Shown here: positions 1-7,517 of the stretch, in pieces
How the letters are laid out: each line of letters begins with the position of its first letter
How positions within the stretch are numbered: position 1 is the stretch's first letter
From: an uncultured Lachnospiraceae bacterium
Lineage (GTDB): Bacteria; Bacillota; Clostridia; Lachnospirales; Lachnospiraceae
Assembly: GCA_948441955.1 (NCBI GenBank)
Contig: CAOJQZ010000033.1
Coordinates: 1-27,677, forward strand
Reading direction: 5' to 3'
Length of the DNA: 27,677 bases
The notes under the pieces: generated by a model
Told to the model about the DNA's origin: nothing
Database searches by the model: none
The model's input: the letters and a program-made list of their open reading frames with translations, nothing else
Program-made: the position numbers and the translations under genes

Positions 1-49
1 TCTATTTATTTTTTACATGGATGTGTCCTTCAGAACCAAATCCTCTTTT

Positions 50-1579
50 CTAGTTCGCCGGAAGGGACCTTTTCTTGGTTATGGTCACTTTTTCTTCATA
101 GCAGTCGAACATCTCATCTACTTTTTTCTTCTCCATCTTCGGTGAAACAAGGCTCACCGCCGGAACGATAATCAGTCCTGCGATCATGGCAATGGCTCCC
201 GCATTGATGGGGGAGGCGATATAATGCAGGAACATATTCGAAACCGTAATGCCGATGCCTGCCCCAAAGCTTGCCCATACGGCTGCCTTTGTCACGCCTT
301 TCCAGTAAAGACCATACAGGAACGGCGCCAGAAATGCTCCTGCAAGCGCTCCCCAGGAAATACCCATAAGCTGTGCGATAAAGGTTGGCGGGTCAAGGGC
401 AATCACAAGTGACAGAACAATAAAAAATACAACCAGCCCCTGCATAACCTTTACCTGCTTTTTCTCGCTCATATCCTTCATAACATTATCCTTTAAGAAA
501 TCCAGTGTCAGCGTTGAACTTGAAGTCAGAACCAAAGACGCCAGCGTCGACATGGACGCCGATAATACAAGCACTACAACAACACCAATTAAAATATCCG
601 GTAAAGTAGAAAGCATATATGGCACAATACCGTCAAAAGCCATATTTCCTCCTTCGTCATAAAGAGAGGGATTATCAAACAGCCTTCCAAATCCTCCGAG
701 AAAATAGCAGCCGCCGGAAATTACAACCGCAAATAAAGTAGAAATTACTGTTCCGGTATTAATAGATTTCTCATCCTTAATGGCATAAAATTTCCCCACC
801 ATCTGTGGAAGTCCCCATGTTCCAAGTGACGTAAGAATCACAACGCCAAGAAGGTTTAATGGGTCCGGACCGAAAAAGGAAGTAAAGGCTCCCGGCTGTC
901 CCATCGTAACCGGAACATCGCTTGGAATTTCTGCCATCTTACGTATAGCAGAGATAAATCCCCCCTGCCCGGAAAGAACCGCTGCAATAACCGCTGCAAT
1001 CCCCCCCAGCATAATAATGCCCTGAATAAAGTCATTAATTGCTGTTGCCATATAGCCCCCCAAGATAACATAAATCGCTGTAAATACCGCCATTCCGATT
1101 ACACAGTATGTATAAGGAATGTTGAAAGCCATTCCAAACAGCCTAGACAATCCATTATAAACAGACGCCGTATAGGGAACAAGAAAAATAAATACAATGG
1201 CAGACGCCGCAATCTTAAGAGCCCTGCTTCCATATCTGGAACCAAAAAAATCCGGCATGGTCTTTGAATTCAGATACTGCGTCATAACCTTGGTACGCCT
1301 CCCCAGCACCACCCATGCCATGAGGCTTCCGATTACCGCGTTTCCGATACCAATCCACGTGCCTGCCAGTCCATATTTCCATCCGAACTGCCCTGCATAG
1401 CCTACAAATACAACTGCAGAAAAATAAGAAGTGCCATAGGCGAAAGCCGTAAGCCACGGACCCACCGAGCGGCCGCCTAACACATATCCGTCCACACTTG
1501 TAGCATGCTTCCTGGCATAGAGCCCTACGGATACCATTACCGCAAAGAATACCACCAGCAATACTAATTTGATTAACAT
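50..1579 (-). CDS. Sodium:solute symporter (SSS family) permease
   Basis: This encodes an integral membrane protein of the sodium:solute symporter family, which couples inward sodium flux to uptake of a solute such as an amino acid, sugar or organic acid. The roughly 509-residue sequence is almost entirely hydrophobic helices, with an N-terminal LGGRSVGPWLTAFAYGTSYFSA stretch typical of the family's first helices and about 13 likely membrane segments. The substrate cannot be read from the sequence. I chose the ATG at 1579, not the one six bases upstream, because the GAGGG ribosome binding site (1586-1590) abuts the first ATG but is six bases from the second. The gene is separated from the upstream opp genes by a terminator and has its own promoter, so it is probably a separate unit. 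Its placement next to the opp/glycosidase locus may be functional or incidental. Family assignment is firm and the substrate is unknown. Confidence 0.9.
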   Translation of the reverse strand: MLIKLVLLVVFFAVMVSVGLYARKHATSVDGYVLGGRSVGPWLTAFAYGTSYFSAVVFVGYAGQFGWKYGLAGTWIGIGNAVIGSLMAWVVLGRRTKVMTQYLNSKTMPDFFGSRYGSRALKIAASAIVFIFLVPYTASVYNGLSRLFGMAFNIPYTYCVIGMAVFTAIYVILGGYMATAINDFIQGIIMLGGIAAVIAAVLSGQGGFISAIRKMAEIPSDVPVTMGQPGAFTSFFGPDPLNLLGVVILTSLGTWGLPQMVGKFYAIKDEKSINTGTVISTLFAVVISGGCYFLGGFGRLFDNPSLYDEGGNMAFDGIVPYMLSTLPDILIGVVVVLVLSASMSTLASLVLTSSSTLTLDFLKDNVMKDMSEKKQVKVMQGLVVFFIVLSLVIALDPPTFIAQLMGISWGALAGAFLAPFLYGLYWKGVTKAAVWASFGAGIGITVSNMFLHYIASPINAGAIAMIAGLIIVPAVSLVSPKMEKKKVDEMFDCYEEKVTITKKRSLPAN

Positions 1580-1626
1580 AATCATCCCTCATCTTTCTTA
1601 TTAGTGTTTCTCTTCAAATTGCTGTA

Positions 1627-1654
1627 CTTTAAACCGTTGCGCTTTAAAGCGTTG
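1627..1654. promoter_or_regulatory. Candidate operator: tandem repeat with 12-bp palindrome
   Basis: Two 13-base direct repeats, ctttaaaccgttg (1627-1639) and ctttaaagcgttg (1642-1654), differ at one base and are offset by 15. The second overlaps a perfect 12-bp palindrome, cgctttaaagcg (1640-1651). The element lies just downstream of the symporter -10 box, in the expected initial transcribed region, where a bound repressor would block transcription. The binding protein is unknown. Confidence 0.4.
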
Positions 1655-1669
1655 AAGCAATCCTTAAAT

Positions 1670-1698
1670 AGAATACCATATGATGACAAATTTGTAAA
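1670..1698 (-). promoter_or_regulatory. Sigma-A promoter of the sodium:solute symporter gene
   Basis: On the minus strand the -35 is TTTACA (1693-1698), the spacer is 17 bases, and the -10 is TATTCT (1670-1675). It lies downstream of the opp terminator and about 90 bases upstream of the symporter start codon, so this gene is probably transcribed independently. Confidence 0.6.
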
Positions 1699-1741
1699 GG
1701 ATATTTACCAATGGGAACTATGCAGATTATAAAACAAAATA

Positions 1742-1780
1742 TCACCCAAACGCCGTTCTTTCAGAACTGCATTTGGGTGA
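1742..1780 (-). terminator. Terminator of the opp operon
   Basis: A long near-perfect inverted repeat starts 15 bases past the oppF stop. Its arms are tcacccaaacgccgttct and agaactgcatttgggtga, with two mismatches and a three-base loop. On the minus strand it is followed by a T-rich run (ATATTTTGTTTTA), as expected of an intrinsic terminator. Confidence 0.8.
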
Positions 1781-1794
1781 CAGGATTTTGCTGG

Positions 1795-2766
1795 TTATGA
1801 AAATAAATGACATGCCGCGAAATGGCCTTTTTCTATTTCCTTTAATTCTGGCGTTTCCGTTTTGCATTTTTCTGCTGCATACTTGCACCTGCTTGCAAAC
1901 CGACACCCCGGACCGCAGTTTATGGGGCTTCCCACCTCGCCTTCCAGAGGAAGTACCACCTTATTCTTCTCTTTTTCCGGATTCGGTATGGGAATTGCAC
2001 TTAAAAGCGCCTTCGTATAGGGATGCTGCGGATTGGCATACAGTTCCGTGCTTGACGAAAGCTCCACAATATGCCCCATATACATAACGCCCACCCTGTC
2101 GGAAATATGCTTTACCATAGACAAATCATGGGCAATAAAGAGGTATGTAAGTCCCAGCTCCTTCTGAAGCTTCACAAGGAGATTAACCACCTGCGCCTGA
2201 ATGGATACGTCAAGGGCAGAGATTGGCTCGTCACATACAATAAACTCCGGATCAACCGCCAAGGCTCTCGCTATTCCAATCCTCTGTCTCTGCCCTCCTG
2301 AAAATTCATGGGGAAATCTTGACGCATGTTCCTTATTAAGCCCTACCAATTGAAGAAGCTCATATATCCGCTCCTTTCTTTCCTCCGAATGCTGATACAG
2401 GCCAAAATTCTCCATTCCCTCCGCTATGATACTCTCTACGGTCATACGGGGATCCAGTGACGCATAAGGATCCTGGAATATCATCTGAGCGCGCTTTTTA
2501 AACCAGGACAGATCCCCTTTCTCAAGCTTCGTAACATTTCTTCCTTCATACTCAATTGTTCCTTCTGTGACAGGATATAAGCCAAGTATCGTCCGTCCGC
2601 ATGTTGTTTTTCCGCACCCGGACTCCCCCACCAGTCCAAGTGTTTCTCCTTTGTAGATATCAAAAGAAACGCCGTCCACTGCTTTTAAAATACCTTTATT
2701 CCTTATATTAAAATATTTTTTCATGTCTTTCACATGAACTAATACTTCCTGCTTCCCGTTACTCAT
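1795..2766 (-). CDS. oppF: Oligopeptide/dipeptide ABC transporter ATPase, OppF/DppF type
   Basis: This is one of the two cytoplasmic ATPase subunits that power the Opp/Dpp importer. The 323 residues show Walker A GESGCGKTT (about 48-56), ABC signature FSGGQRQRIGIARAL, Walker B FIVCDEPISALDVS, and the C-terminal oligopeptide-transporter domain with cysteines (NCGPGCRFASRCKYA) typical of OppD/OppF proteins. It overlaps the end of oppD by eight bases, indicating translational coupling, and an AGGAGGG site precedes its ATG. It is the last gene before the terminator at 1742-1780. The family is certain. Whether the system prefers di- or oligopeptides, or imports oligosaccharides as some Opp-type systems do, is not visible in an ATPase. 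Confidence 0.93.
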   Translation of the reverse strand: MSNGKQEVLVHVKDMKKYFNIRNKGILKAVDGVSFDIYKGETLGLVGESGCGKTTCGRTILGLYPVTEGTIEYEGRNVTKLEKGDLSWFKKRAQMIFQDPYASLDPRMTVESIIAEGMENFGLYQHSEERKERIYELLQLVGLNKEHASRFPHEFSGGQRQRIGIARALAVDPEFIVCDEPISALDVSIQAQVVNLLVKLQKELGLTYLFIAHDLSMVKHISDRVGVMYMGHIVELSSSTELYANPQHPYTKALLSAIPIPNPEKEKNKVVLPLEGEVGSPINCGPGCRFASRCKYAAEKCKTETPELKEIEKGHFAACHLFS

Positions 2767-3790
2767 TTTCCAACACCCTCCTTATATCCTCTGTTCCCAG
2801 CGCTTTCTTTGCCATCGGATGGTGCAGCCAGCATGCCGCCTTATGTGTCTCGGACACATACGTAAAAGCAGGAGGCTGTTGCTTACAAATTCCCATACAA
2901 TACCTGCACCGGCTTGCAAAGCCGCAGCCCTTTGGAGGCATAATAAGATCCGGCGGAGTTCCCGGTATGATCTGAAGCTCTGATTTGTTTTCATTTTCCA
3001 TATTCGGTACTGCTTTAAGAAGGGCGCTTGTGTAGGGATGCTGGGGATTGTGAAATATTTCCTCCACTTTTCCGGATTCAACCACACAGCCCGCATACAT
3101 AACCGTAATATACTCTGCCATACCTGCCACAACGCCAAGATCATGGGTAATCATGATAACCGCCGTATTATTTTTCTTCTGAATTTCCTTAAGAAGCTTC
3201 ATAATCTGAGCTTGAATCGTCACATCCAAAGCTGTTGTAGGCTCGTCGGCAATCATAAGCTTCGGATTGCAGGCCAATGCAATTGCAATCACAACCCGCT
3301 GTCTCATTCCGCCGGAAAATTCGTAAGGGTACTGGTTCAGCCTGTCCTCCGGATTGGGGATATTTACCTGCCTTAAGAGCTCGATTGCCCGCTCCTTTGC
3401 CTCCTGTTTACTGATCTTATTGTGCAGCAGAATACTTTCCATAATCTGCTTTCCAACCTTCATGGTAGGATTTAAGGATGTCATAGGATCCTGAAAAATC
3501 ATTGCCGCGTCTTTTCCTCTGAAATTTCTCCATTCCTTCTCCGTAAAATCAAGAATATTTTTTCCCTCAAACAGAATCCGGCTGTCCTTTTTGATTTCTC
3601 CCGGCGGCTCGGCAATCAGTCCCAGCACTGCCTTAGAGGTTACTGTTTTTCCCGAACCGGATTCCCCCACAACCGCGATACATTCTCCTGCGTTTACCTT
3701 AAGGGAAACTCCCCGTACGGCCTGTACCTCTCCTGCATATGTATGAAAGGAAACCTTCAGATTCTCAATGTCTAATAAATGCTCACTCAT
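2759..3790 (-). CDS. oppD: Oligopeptide/dipeptide ABC transporter ATPase, OppD/DppD type
   Basis: This is the second ATPase of the importer, forming a heterodimer with OppF on the inner membrane face. The 343 residues contain Walker A GESGSGKT (about 42-49), a Q-loop region MIFQDPMTSLNP, signature FSGGMRQRVVIAIALA, Walker B LMIADEPTTALDVT, and a C-terminal cysteine-containing oligopeptide domain (GCGFASRCRYCMGIC) in which the family can bind an iron-sulfur cluster. A strong AGGAGG precedes the ATG at 3790, 14 bases after the oppC stop. All ATPase motifs are intact. Confidence 0.93.
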   Translation of the reverse strand: MSEHLLDIENLKVSFHTYAGEVQAVRGVSLKVNAGECIAVVGESGSGKTVTSKAVLGLIAEPPGEIKKDSRILFEGKNILDFTEKEWRNFRGKDAAMIFQDPMTSLNPTMKVGKQIMESILLHNKISKQEAKERAIELLRQVNIPNPEDRLNQYPYEFSGGMRQRVVIAIALACNPKLMIADEPTTALDVTIQAQIMKLLKEIQKKNNTAVIMITHDLGVVAGMAEYITVMYAGCVVESGKVEEIFHNPQHPYTSALLKAVPNMENENKSELQIIPGTPPDLIMPPKGCGFASRCRYCMGICKQQPPAFTYVSETHKAACWLHHPMAKKALGTEDIRRVLENE

Positions 3791-3804
3791 CTTGCTACCT
3801 CCTG

Positions 3805-4734
3805 TTACTGACGCAGCTTTGGATCAAACGCATCACGAAGCCCGTCGCCTAAAAGATTAAACGCCAGCATCGTAACGGAAATTGCCAAAGCCGGGAAAAT
3901 CAGCTCATGTGGATAATACGTCATCTGCTGCTGTCCAAGAGCCGCCATTGCTCCCCAGCTTGTAAGAGGCGGCTGGATTCCCATGCCAAGAAAACTTAAA
4001 AATGCTTCAGAAAAAATAAAGCTTGGAATGGAAAACGTTGTATTAATAATGATAATACTAAGCGTATTTGGAATCAGATGTTTTGTAATGATCCGGAATG
4101 ACGGAGTTCCAAGAACTCTTGCCGCCATGACATATTCGCTCTCCTTCAGCTCAATAATCTCTCCTCTGACAAGTCTGGCAAGCCCGGTCCAGCTTGTCAT
4201 ACAAAGGGCTATCATAAGGGACGTCATGCCTTTCCCAAGAAATACAGAAACAATAATAACAACTACCATGTACGGAATACCTACAATTATTTCCAGTATA
4301 CGCATCATTACATCATCCACAATTCCGCCGCAGAATCCGCTGATACCCCCGTATAAGGTTCCAGCCACGAGAGAAACAAGAGCCCCCACAATACCGATTG
4401 TCAGAGATACTCTCCCTCCAACCCAGATTCTTGCAAAAATATCGCGCCCAAGGTCATCCAGACCAAAAATATGTTCTGCAGTGGGGCCCTGATTTGTAAT
4501 TGCAATATTCTGCTCGTTATATGGATGCGGATAAATATAAGGTGCAAAAATACACATCAAAATCATAAAAATCAGGAAAAAAAGGCTTAGCATTGCTATC
4601 TTGTTCTTTTTCAGCCTTCTCACTGCATCCTGCCAGTAGGAAATGCTGGGACGCACCAGTGTTTCAGAGCTTTGCTCATCCACGCCCAGCCTCTGAAACA
4701 TCTCCTCTGTCATACTGTTATTTAAATCTGTCAT
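3805..4734 (-). CDS. oppC: Oligopeptide/dipeptide ABC transporter permease, OppC/DppC type
   Basis: This is one of the two membrane subunits that form the translocation path. The protein begins with a hydrophilic N-terminal tail, then a membrane helix preceded by RRLKKNKIAMLSL as in OppC/DppC proteins, an extracellular stretch ending HIFGLDDLGRDIFARI, and five more helices. The coupling motif (GTPSFRIITKHLIPN) contacts the ATPases. I placed the start at the ATG at 4734 because AGGAGGTG (4742-4749) lies eight bases before it; an upstream in-frame ATG at 4758 would overlap the oppB end and lacks a ribosome binding site. Length is then 309 residues. Spacing to oppB is 13 bases, so the genes are in one operon. 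Confidence 0.92.
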   Translation of the reverse strand: MTDLNNSMTEEMFQRLGVDEQSSETLVRPSISYWQDAVRRLKKNKIAMLSLFFLIFMILMCIFAPYIYPHPYNEQNIAITNQGPTAEHIFGLDDLGRDIFARIWVGGRVSLTIGIVGALVSLVAGTLYGGISGFCGGIVDDVMMRILEIIVGIPYMVVVIIVSVFLGKGMTSLMIALCMTSWTGLARLVRGEIIELKESEYVMAARVLGTPSFRIITKHLIPNTLSIIIINTTFSIPSFIFSEAFLSFLGMGIQPPLTSWGAMAALGQQQMTYYPHELIFPALAISVTMLAFNLLGDGLRDAFDPKLRQ

Positions 4735-4747
4735 TCCTATGCACCTC

Positions 4748-5701
4748 CTAGTTTCCATCTATAATGCTCTTACGAACTCTCGGATCCACAACTGCATACA
4801 ATATATCCATTCCTACCATGCAGATAATAAAAATCATGGAAAAAAATAATGTCGTTGCAAGAATCATAGGATAGTCTCGTCCATTTACACTGTCAACATA
4901 ATACCGCCCAAGCCCTGGTATCGAAAATATTCTTTCAATTACAAAGGAACCTGTTACGATTGCCGCTATCTGCGGAGCTACAATCGAAATAATCGGTGTA
5001 ATCGCATTGCGCATGACATGGCGCCAGATAATCTGGAATCTGGAGCATCCCTTTGATTTTGCCAAGAGAATATAATCCGCACCAAGCACATCCAGAACAG
5101 AAGAACGCATAAATCTGGAATAGGTTGCAATTCCGCTGATTGCCGCAGCCATTGTGGGAAGCGCCGTATATTTAAATATATCAGACAGCCCCATTCCTTC
5201 CGTCACCCATCCAATGATGGGAAAAATACCACCCCCCGCGTATTTCTGCAGCAACGCTGCAAACACAAAACTTGGAATAGATACTCCTAGAATTGCAATA
5301 AAAATTGTCACAAAATCAATCCACTTTCCTCTGTTAAAAGCAGCAAGAATTCCCAGAATCAAGCCCAGAATCAAGCTTATCGCCACTGCCTGAAGGCCAA
5401 GCTGAAGGGATGCCGGGAAACGCTCCTCTATAGCCTGATTTGCCGTCAGGCCCGGCGTCATATAAGATTCGCCCATATTTCCGTGAATCAGATTCTTCAA
5501 ATAAATCACATATTGTTCTCCAAGCGGTTTATCTAAGCCCCATTTTGCCTCCAGATTCTTCTGCACTGCTTCTGGCAGCACCTTTGCAGATGCCTGTGTC
5601 GGATCCCCCGGCATGGAATACATGAGGAAAAAGGTGACTGTCAGGATAATCCACAATGTAACAACCATGTAAATAATTTTTTTCAAAATATATTTTACCA
5701 T
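4748..5701 (-). CDS. oppB: Oligopeptide/dipeptide ABC transporter permease, OppB/DppB type
   Basis: This is the partner permease of OppC. It starts MVKYILKKIIYMVVTLWIILTVTF, the typical N-terminal helix of OppB/DppB, followed by a periplasm-side loop with GDPTQASAKVLPEAVQKNLEAKWGLDKPL and five further helices. The coupling loop is SKGCSRFQIIWRHVMRNAITP. At 317 residues it has normal length. The ATG at 5701 follows AGGAG by seven bases. It is separated from oppA by 85 bases that contain a strong hairpin (5735-5762), which probably makes it less expressed than the binding protein. Confidence 0.93.
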   Translation of the reverse strand: MVKYILKKIIYMVVTLWIILTVTFFLMYSMPGDPTQASAKVLPEAVQKNLEAKWGLDKPLGEQYVIYLKNLIHGNMGESYMTPGLTANQAIEERFPASLQLGLQAVAISLILGLILGILAAFNRGKWIDFVTIFIAILGVSIPSFVFAALLQKYAGGGIFPIIGWVTEGMGLSDIFKYTALPTMAAAISGIATYSRFMRSSVLDVLGADYILLAKSKGCSRFQIIWRHVMRNAITPIISIVAPQIAAIVTGSFVIERIFSIPGLGRYYVDSVNGRDYPMILATTLFFSMIFIICMVGMDILYAVVDPRVRKSIIDGN

Positions 5702-5734
5702 TCTTAGCTCCTGTCCATTTGTCCTCTTTTAAAT

Positions 5735-5762
5735 ACAGCGGGAGATAAAAACCTCCCGCTGT
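5735..5762 (-). promoter_or_regulatory. Intercistronic hairpin between oppA and oppB
   Basis: The perfect 10-bp arms acagcgggag (5735-5744) and ctcccgctgt (5753-5762) enclose an eight-base loop. The minus-strand downstream sequence is ATTTAAAAG rather than a run of T, so it is a weak terminator at best. Such hairpins after binding-protein genes commonly protect or partly end the mRNA so that the binding protein outnumbers the permease; that role is inferred here. Confidence 0.65.
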
Positions 5763-5786
5763 CAGATACCTTGTTTTTTACATTAA

Positions 5787-7460
5787 CTATTCAACATATG
5801 CGTCTCTGAATTCAATTGCCGGTCCGCCTGCTCCGTTTATATAAATTCCTTTTAAATTTTTTGATACAAGTACATTGCTGTATGTATACGTTACCGGAGA
5901 AATCCCGCATTTTTCTACTGTAAGAATCTCCTCGGCACGGGCGAATTTTTCTGCGCGGATTTTGTGATCCTGTTCGGTCTTACATGCTTCAACAAGCTCA
6001 TCATACTCTTCGTCAGAGAAGAATGCCGGATTATTTCCGTCTCCTGTCGTATAGCACTGCATAAAGGTCATCGGATCATTATAATCTGCTCCCCATCCTG
6101 TCTCACATACCTGGTAAAGTCCTTTTGATACCTGATTATTAAATGCAGAGTTGTCAGAAGCAGTCTCAATATTAACCTTTACGCCAAGGTTCTTCTGCCA
6201 CTGATCCTGATAGTACTCGGCTGCAACCTTTGTTTCGTTATCAGAGTTTTTCTGAAGGAAAGTAATCTCTAAAGTTTCTCCTTCTTTGCCGATTTCCTTA
6301 AGGCCTTCCTCAAGAAGCTTTTTTGCGTCCTGACTCAAAAGCGCATCCATCGGTCCTTCATACAAGTCGCGGAAAATGTCCTCTCCGATTGCGGTTCCTG
6401 GAGGTATCTCTCCGTCAGCCGCTTTATTTTTCTTTAATACCTGCTCTGCATATGCGTCTCTGTCAAATGCAATTGCAAATGCCTTGCGGATTTTTTCATT
6501 TGTAAAAATGCCGTTTGGATCTGTGTTGTTAAAACAGATATATGCATTTCTTGGCTGCGGGCCTGAAATCAGCTGGATTTCCCCTGCATCAACCTCTTTC
6601 TGCTTCAGATTTACATATTCTGCACTTGCGTTTCTAAGCACGTCAATCTGGCCTTGATCTAATAACTGCTGTCTTGTGTTTTCATCCTGTGCAAGAACCA
6701 TTTCGATTTCATCCAGCTTGATATTCTCAGCATCCCAGTAATTAGGATTCTTTTTGAGAACCACCTTGGATCCTCTTGTCCACTCTGTAATGTAGAATGG
6801 CCCGCACTGGGACAGTTCTTCTGCTGTCGCGCCGTAAGAGGAATTCTTCTCGCCCTCTGTCTTTGATTCCGGCACCGGAGTCACATTCGAGAAGGTTAGA
6901 AGCTGTGGAAAATACGGCAGACTCTCTACCAGAGTAATCTCCAGAGTCTTGTCGTCCACTGCTTTTGCTCCCACATCCTCTTTCGAACCTTTTCCTGTGT
7001 TAAAGTCTTCTCCGCCTTTGATGCAGTAGAAGATACCTGCATTATGGCAGTTTACCTCGGGATCAAAAATTCTGCGGATGGAATTCACATAATCCTGTGC
7101 CTTTACCTCTTCTCCATCGGCATACTTATTGTCTCTTAAATGAAACGTATAAACAAGCCCGTCATCTGAAATTTCGTAGCTTTCTGCACCTGCCTCCGTT
7201 AGCACTCCGTCAATCAGACGAAGCAGTGTTTCCTGAGATTCCAAAACAATCGCGTTTTTCTGCTCGTCATCTGCACGTCCCGGATCCATAGTGTCCGGGT
7301 CTGTGAGCATAACCGTACTTACCTTGGCCGTACCTGCGCTGTCTCCGTCAGACTTTTCGTCTCCTCCTTTTGACGACTGCTCTGAATTACTGCCGCCGCA
7401 TGCTGTCAGTGAAAATACCATCACTGCCGACAAAATAGCTGCCAGAACTCTCTTTTTCAT
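5787..7460 (-). CDS. oppA: Extracellular solute-binding lipoprotein, family 5 (OppA/DppA type)
   Basis: This is the substrate receptor of the adjacent ABC importer. It begins with a lipoprotein signal peptide, MKKRVLAAILSAVMVFSLTAC, with lipobox LTAC and lipidated Cys21, followed by a Gly/Ser/Asp-rich linker (to about residue 45). The remaining ~510 residues are a family 5 binding protein, with features such as YTFHLRDNKYADGEEVKAQDYVNSIRRIFDP, GPFYITEWTRGSKVVLKKNPNYWD and IRKAFAIAFDRDAYAEQVL. Length 557 is normal. The protein should be anchored on the outer face of the cell membrane. An AGAGGT site precedes the ATG. Most relatives bind peptides but some bind oligosaccharides; the neighbouring glycosidases and peptidases leave both open. 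Confidence 0.92.
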   Translation of the reverse strand: MKKRVLAAILSAVMVFSLTACGGSNSEQSSKGGDEKSDGDSAGTAKVSTVMLTDPDTMDPGRADDEQKNAIVLESQETLLRLIDGVLTEAGAESYEISDDGLVYTFHLRDNKYADGEEVKAQDYVNSIRRIFDPEVNCHNAGIFYCIKGGEDFNTGKGSKEDVGAKAVDDKTLEITLVESLPYFPQLLTFSNVTPVPESKTEGEKNSSYGATAEELSQCGPFYITEWTRGSKVVLKKNPNYWDAENIKLDEIEMVLAQDENTRQQLLDQGQIDVLRNASAEYVNLKQKEVDAGEIQLISGPQPRNAYICFNNTDPNGIFTNEKIRKAFAIAFDRDAYAEQVLKKNKAADGEIPPGTAIGEDIFRDLYEGPMDALLSQDAKKLLEEGLKEIGKEGETLEITFLQKNSDNETKVAAEYYQDQWQKNLGVKVNIETASDNSAFNNQVSKGLYQVCETGWGADYNDPMTFMQCYTTGDGNNPAFFSDEEYDELVEACKTEQDHKIRAEKFARAEEILTVEKCGISPVTYTYSNVLVSKNLKGIYINGAGGPAIEFRDAYVE

Positions 7461-7491
7461 AATGTTACCTCTCTTTCTTTTTATTTTTCAA

Positions 7492-7505
7492 TGTGCTTTT
7501 GCACA
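7492..7505. repeat. Small intercistronic hairpin between the oxidoreductase gene and oppA
   Basis: The 14 bases tgtgcttttgcaca form 5-bp arms around a four-base loop in the 57-base gap. It is too short, and lacks a clear T tract, to be called a terminator. It may affect mRNA processing. Confidence 0.35.
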
Positions 7506-7517
7506 AAGAATGCAATT

